NCBI GenBank assembly: GCA_963678675.1
Contig: OY783199.1
Coordinates: 25,851,546-25,915,545, forward strand
DNA: 64,000 bases
Source of the DNA: Xiphydria camelus
Lineage: Eukaryota; Arthropoda; Insecta; Hymenoptera; Xiphydriidae
Reading direction: 5' to 3'
Shown here piece after piece: positions 57,549 to 64,000 of the stretch (its first letter is position 1; every line of letters begins with the position of its first letter). Both the position numbers and the translations under genes were made by a program. The notes below the pieces were generated by a model. It was not told where the DNA came from and did not search any database. It worked only from the letters and a program-made list of their open reading frames with translations.

Positions 57549-60500
57549 GTTTCTTTTACTCGCGCCCTCGCGGAATAAGTACTGCTCGGGTGAATCTATA
57601 TATGTTTTCGCGATTAAAGTTCCATGTGTGAGTAGGTGACAACGCGTTTCGCTTTGACATAAATATATAATCGAGCGACATCCTGCGGGAGAATGACTGA
57701 ATGATAGCGGGTAGCCCCGTTGACTTGTAATTTCGAGACGATCGTTCTCGGTGGAGGGTCTCTACTTTAAGAGTGTGCCCGGAGTGTTTCACCTTCCCTC
57801 GAAGCGCCAAGGATGGCGGGAAAGTGGGATAGGCAGATAGATTTTGCGAGAAAGAGAGAGAGAGAGGACGAGACGGCGCGTACGCGGAGGTGATAAACGG
57901 CGAGGACGAAACAGCTGAGCTTATGATTTTTAACGCGATGGTAAATGTATTCGAAAACGCGAAAGCAGGCGGCGACAAAACCTTCGAGACGCGATCGTTA
58001 GCATAATGTCGTCGTTGCTGTTCTCCCTGATTATACCGCCGTGTGTACAGGGTCAAACGTTACGTCTCTCTTTTCGCGGATATTTTCATATTACACCGAA
58101 GAAAAAGAAAACACGTCGGGATGTCCTTTAATACTTTGCGAAAATCTGTAATAATGACATTTCTCGTGCTACATTGTTTGCCGATCGACAGCGCAATTGC
58201 CCACGTGTATGGCTCGCTGATTTCAGTGCCCGCCGATAATTCCATTTCCATTCATCGACGCGGAAAGTTCATCCGCGGACGAGGCGGGCGTATAATATTT
58301 TCGCGACGGTGCTCCTCGTCGACGCTTCTACGATTGATCGATCGCTCACACGCCTATCTCTAACCCTCTCTCGTCTCCGTGCCCCGCGACGCCGATTTAC
58401 AGCCGGCGCACCTTTCGTAGCCGGTTACGAACAAGTTATAACGTCGTAAACTCTATACCGGCTCGTAGAAAGCATTCCTGACGATAAATTACCATAGTTC
58501 AGCGAAGGTTCGCACCGACGGTGCTTTCTCCTTCACTCGAGCTCTCGTTGGCTGGGTACTCGCGTTATTGCAAAATCGTCGAGTAGCTCGGCGCGTGGAA
58601 ACTGGCGCGCGCGTCGGTTGAGGGGTGCGAAAATATTCTGCTTCTCGGCCTCTCTCGGAAATTCTGGCGGCACGTGGAAAAATCCGCGGGAGCCACTTCG
58701 TCCGATCTCAAAGGACGCGTTCGACTCGTTTGGCGACCGCATAAACGACGGAACGCCCCCCCGAGATACCACCGTAAGAAAGATCCCCCTTTTTTCCCTC
58801 GCACCTCCCAATCTCAAGCCGACGCGGTCCCCAGATCTGCGTGTCGAAGGGGGATCGGAAAAAGTGTTAAAACCGATGGAATCGCGTTTTCCGTAGGCGA
58901 CCTTTCCGATTCGAAAATATCGAAGGTGTTCGTCATTCGTTGTTCGGAAGTTTGTTGTTTCAGAAGGCACACTTTTGTCGCAAAAATTATCGCGGCAGCT
59001 TCGAATTCTTTCAAAGATCATATACAGATCAACGGCGAAGAATGTACAGTCATCGCGATACTCTCGGCCTTCGGAGAGGTCTCCGTGTCAGCGGAACAAA
59101 AAGTGGCGATTAAACGTATGTATAGGAGAGAAACGAGGTCGATTCCCGAGCTCAAATATAGAAGCGCTCCACTTTCGTCCACGCACAACCCCCGAACGGG
59201 GGTATTCCGTTAGCATTTCCAGCTCTTGACCATCGAACCGTACACATAATATCAACTGTATATACGAGCATGCGTATAGCGTATGTAGACAAAAGGACGC
59301 GCGTACAGCAATGCGTGTGACGCCGAATCCTCGCTACGGAACTAGCACCAGACACATCGGTCAGGCGTGCACCAGTTTGGAATAGATTTCAATGGGATGG
59401 ATATACAATATATATACGTCTACTATGGAAATAGGGGTGAGTCCTTGTTATCCCCTGGCCGGAATATCGATCTCGTTCGGGGTGAACCAGAGTCATCCGA
59501 ACTGTGCGATGTTTACATAACACTCGAAATGCGAATTCCAGGACCCTTTTAAAGATTCGTTCCCTCGACAAACACAAAGCCTTTTAACCCTCCGCAGAAT
59601 CGAATTAATATCGCTGGCGAGAGCCGTGGTTCGTCTTCACTCGAAAACTATCCAGATGAGACGATAGCTTCGGTTTCAAGGCGCTTTTCGAATTCTTTCA
59701 AACCGCGCTGAATTCCCTTCGATTGTACGGGGTGATACGTTTCCTATTTCGTATAGTCGGAAGGTTTCGCGGGGTTGAATTACGGACCTCTCAGCTGCGC
59801 CTGTTGGAAGGCAACCTACTTACAGCGGATTACGAAGCGTATCGCCCCCCTGTACATCGAGGTACGGAATACATATTCGCATTTTTGATGAAAAATAAGG
59901 AAGAGGCTTTAAAACCGGAATACCGATATCGCCCAACGCGTACAGCCGACGTAACGAGAAATCCCTCGGCGTAATTACTATTCGCGGCGCGCCGCGTTAT
60001 TTTTAATAATTTTCGAAACCCGCGTAAAATCTGCTCCGAAGATGAAAGTACATCCGCGGCCTGCTTTAATAAATTTCCCTTGAACCGAATTTTTGGGGAC
60101 ACGAAGGAGGAGGGCGGGTGGCGCGGAGGGACCAACAATATGCGACGACCCCGGCGAAATTCCACTTTGACATTTCACCGAGAAAATTTCCCAGCGAACC
60201 TCGCAACGCGTGCCCCCTGCCAAAGTAAAATTCGCGCCGGTCGTGTGGCAATTGCCGCGGTGCGAATAAATGGAAAACCCATTTTCCAATAGACACGTCT
60301 TTCATGCTACGGACGAACGCGTATCGCGGTCAGTGCAACTCTCGCGGTGCTTCTCTGCGGGCTTCGCGCGAATCCCGTGCGCGCCGTGTGCAAGGGGCGT
60401 GCGCGCGCGCGATAAATGTTTTACAGATACATGCATACCCATTTCAAAGGCGACGCAATTTCGCGCCGGCAAAACTACACGTCCGCCGCGGCGAGAGGTG

Positions 60501-63500
60501 TCGCAGCGACGCGTCGTATTTTAATTTGACTTCAATTTGCCGCAACGAACACGCGCGGGCTCATTTACATGGGAAACGGCAGGGCCGAAGGGTCGACTTA
60601 CATAAACTCGGCGGCGTATCATTTTCTTTCTCGTCTCTATCGTCTCGTCCCTGCGAAGCATTCCGCTTCGCGCGGCGGCATTCCCCTCGAGACGCTTTGT
60701 AATTTTCGGGCGGAAGATGATTCTTCGTTATAAATTTTCCCCCTCGGTTCGTCCCGCACTCGCAGCCCTCTCGCCTATTCGCGCGCGCTCCGGCTCGCTT
60801 CATACGGGATCCGAGCGAAATCGCTCAGGGTCGCTCGTTATCGCGCGCCGGCACGTATGCCAATATTTTGATTTTCCCATTTTTCACTCGGCGCTGACAC
60901 CAATTCCTCGATAGCGTCTCCTCGCGAGGGGAAACGGGGGCCGCGTAAATCCACCGGCGGGGAGTTCCGGGTTCTCTCGGCGATGTAACGACGAGACGGG
61001 AATTTTTCGTCTACCGGCACGGTACACCGATATTTGTGCACAATAAATGACATCGTTTGTCGTTTCCTTTCGCGTTTTCTCGTCCATCCTCGACGCCCTC
61101 TCTTGCGTCCGTCCACTTTCTGTCTTTCCCTCGTGAACGAGACCCTCTGCTGGTTCGGTTGCGGCACATTTCCATGGATACAGCAACATCGCGTAATCCC
61201 GATACGAGAGTTACGATGAGAATGAAACGAGACGCGTCTCGCAAAAGTGGATGAAAAATAAGAGCGAGCGGCGGGAACGTTAAAACGAGCTTAAAACGGT
61301 TCACGGTGCAACGCTGATCAGACCATATAACTAACCCCTCGCAGACGCGTTAGGGTGTGGCGGGAATGCCGGGAACATTATGCTTCGACTGCATTAAACT
61401 CTTCAACTTTGCTAATTTGCCGGCCTGTAATTGGGCGCTCCGCGGAGTTAGCCCATTGTAATCCGCGGAGCATTAACGAGGCTTTGTAATAAGTTTTTCA
61501 TTCCACCGTCCCCGCCGTGCCGGGCACGGGAACGATTACGTAGTTCATCGGTCGTACTCCGTAACGCATCCGCGCATCGCGGTTACGGCAAAAGAAATCG
61601 AACCCCGCGACCGCAACTTCTCTCTCTCTCACTCGCGCGTTTCGTTCGTATCGCACGCCTCGCTATCCGCGTCGCGCAACGCATGTCAAACGCGGCGAAC
61701 AGCACTACTTACGCACTATTACGGGGGCGCTAGATAATGCACGCGCGAAATACCCGCGCGTGTCGGCGCGTGCGCGCGCGCGCGCCGGAACGAACCGAGG
61801 CGGATAATTAATGCAAAAAGTTAAACAGAGCCTTAATGAATTCCCGGTTGCCGCGCGAATCGTTGCCCGGCCCCGGCTTAACGAAAAGGTTACGTCGGAT
61901 CCCGGCGCCGAATCTCCCGCGTTTACCTACCCTCGTCTCTCGGCTTGAAAAAGAGGAGAGAAACTTTCGACTCCTCCGACGGAGGGTGGAAATTCATCCC
62001 CGGTAGGAAAACACTCCGGAGAGCGTTTCACGCGGTGATTTCTTCGCGCCTCGCCCGATTTTACTCGGCGCGCGGGGCGAACTTTTACGGGCCGTATTTA
62101 TAATGGACGCTGTCGTAGCGGGTATTATGACTGACGTTTATCGTTACAGAGGCGTTCCGTCGCGCGAGACGCCTCGCCGTTACGCGTACCATCGTTGCGC
62201 GTTCCGACGGAGAAACTGAAATTCAATTGGAGCGCGCGCGAACGTTCTCCCGGGGGCGGATTTCCGGAGTGGCTGTCAAATAAAATGACGCACGGTCTGC
62301 GTCACTCCGGGAATAACTGTATATGCGAGTCGCTTCGCTCCTCCTTGTCCACGTTATTACCGACATCCCCCCGCGTGCACTCGCTGAATCAGCAGCTGCG
62401 ACTGCAGCTACGTACGACTGCCGCCGGCAATTTCCGACGATGGTACGTCGAATAAGTAACGTACGTACCTACGTACGTGTACGTACCTGGGTGCGCGCGT
62501 CTCGTGTAGGTATGTTTGAGCGTGTAAGCGTGTTTCCTCCCTTATTTACACGGCGGACTGCCTCGCATGCAAATGTCTCTGCTGCGTTATTTGCTCGGGA
62601 AGCAGGGAGGGGCGTGGGCGGGGAGGGGGGTAAAAAATTTTCCATTAACAATTTCGGAAGACAAACACCGCATTGCGCCCGTGTTTTCCCAATTGATCAG
62701 CGAAAGTCAACAGCGATATAGGTTTTTACGCGAAGTCGACCAACTTTATCCGTCGCTCCACCCCCGCGCCACGTAGTTCGACGCATCACTCGCTCGCCCT
62801 GGATTAATCTTATCTGGCAGCCTCGCGCACGCGTGCAGGACTCTGCGATTGGACGCTTCGCGGACGGACGATATCGCTTACACGCGTGCAAAATCCACCG
62901 GTGGAAATTTGCATTAGGTACAGTCGCGCACTCGCCGAATAAACGCCGTTTAGCGACGCGACGTCATCGAACTGCGTCACACCGATTTAACGGCACGAAA
63001 AATCAATGACGGTGTGCTATAACTCCGGGCTGCAGTGATTTTTCCGATATCGATGCACCGATATTAAGTATTAAACTAATCAATCCGATAAGTAGAATCG
63101 GGTCAGCGTCGTTACACCGACGAGACGAAGGCGCGACCTGTCCCTGGAGGCACTCGTTCCCGGGGATATCTTCGATATCCTCGAGCGATCAGCGATTTGA
63201 TTTTAAACCCTTTCGAGCGCACACTAACGGTACTCCGTTATAACGGCGAAAAGTATTCGATTATTGGATATCGCCGCCCGACGCGATGCGGTCCACGTGT
63301 GGGTGAATGGCGACGATAGCAGTGCCTGAACGTGCGACGAACAATCCATTGCCACGTCATGTTCCGCTCGCTGCACAAACCGACGCGTATTCCATTATAC
63401 GTATACCTATACCTATACCTGTAGAATCGCGGGTACGCGCGCCCGTTATAGCCGCGTTCGTTCGACTCGCGTTATCCGTATCGCGCAAACACACTTTGCC

Positions 63501-64000
63501 GCCTCGAAAAATAACCCTTAAAACCGCGTATAAGATAATCCCTCGCGCGCAAACACGTTTCGCTTCGACCTTTTACGGGCGTGCGTTTATACGCGTTCGC
63601 GGCACGCGGATACCCTTTAAGCGCGTACCGTGCGGAACGCTAGAAAAAACTTTGGCGATTCGGCGTGGGCGCGTGTATGCTACGATTTACACATATCCCC
63701 GCGTAAATATTCGCACGCGTGAATCCACCCACGCAGCTCGGCTTTGATTGAACGTTATTTCGCACAAAGCCCACCCGAACTGCTCGTCTGAAAGGAGCGT
63801 TAAACAAATTTTACCCGGACGCCTCATCCGCGACAGGTATCTCAGGTATCCGTATATCGACCTCCTTCACGACCCCCTCCTGCCCTTCCACCGACCACTT
63901 CCCACCCCCGCCGATGCGCGTAAACAGAATGAACGACGTTCTACAAATTTGCAGAGCTTGCGCCACCTCACCGAGGTGAACAGGCGCGGTAAAGTAAAGT

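Larger units (their letters stand above)
53721..64000. other. Downstream region, no gene recognised
   Basis: About 10 kb of mostly CpG-rich sequence with AT-rich patches (54890-55250). Many long reading frames exist on both strands, but they are Arg/Ser/Pro-rich, overlap each other and lack splice structure or recognisable domains. Two structures stand out and are listed separately: the palindrome at 56694 and the foldback at 57393. It may be intergenic or an intron of a neighbouring gene. Confidence 0.45.

Noticed and set aside
58674..59213. A 179-residue + strand frame downstream of the RGK gene.
   Set aside because: It overlaps other long frames on both strands, has no recognisable domain, and lies in CpG-rich DNA where long chance frames are common.
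1..64000. Search by eye for tRNA, rRNA, CRISPR arrays and bacterial operons.
   Set aside because: None was seen. The window looks entirely eukaryotic, and no contamination segment is apparent.

Overview
The window is animal nuclear DNA, most probably from a hymenopteran insect and plausibly an ant. This rests on introns of kilobase length with GT-AG borders, a CpG-rich background that produces many long chance reading frames, scattered short inverted-repeat transposons, and a gene whose protein closely resembles insect RGK GTPases. The organism call is inference from style and was not checked against any database. One run of exactly 200 N (18820-19019) marks a scaffold gap.

The one clear gene is an RGK-family (Rad/Gem/Kir) small GTPase on the + strand, resembling Drosophila Rgk1. 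Six coding exons at 2992-3243, 10459-10710, 18139-18341, 22448-22539, 50471-50663 and 51308-51633 join in frame through consensus splice sites into at least 438 residues. They comprise a Ser/Arg-rich N-terminal extension, a G domain with an intact P-loop and NKVD motif but a degenerate G3 motif, and a basic C-terminal tail ending in the RGK signature (SCENLHVL). The initiator exon is not resolved. The introns are about 7.2, 7.4, 4.1, 27.9 and 0.64 kb, so the locus fills 49 kb of the window.

The introns hold most of the remaining structure. There are two families of Tc1/mariner-like miniature elements with CACTGA ends (three copies each), several other foldback elements, a roughly 1.5 kb tandem array of ~320 bp units that are themselves inverted repeats, two copies of a retroposon-like 3' tail, a pre-miRNA-like hairpin near 11.8 kb, and a minus-strand leucine-rich-repeat gene remnant near 45.3 kb that still shows two ~100 bp introns. 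A piggyBac-like TTAA element and another foldback lie upstream of the first recognised exon.

Downstream of 51633 there is a probable 3' UTR with a possible poly(A) signal at 53694, then about 10 kb in which no convincing gene was seen. That stretch contains a striking, nearly loopless 84-bp palindrome at 56694-56777. No tRNA, rRNA, CRISPR or bacterial-type feature was recognised.
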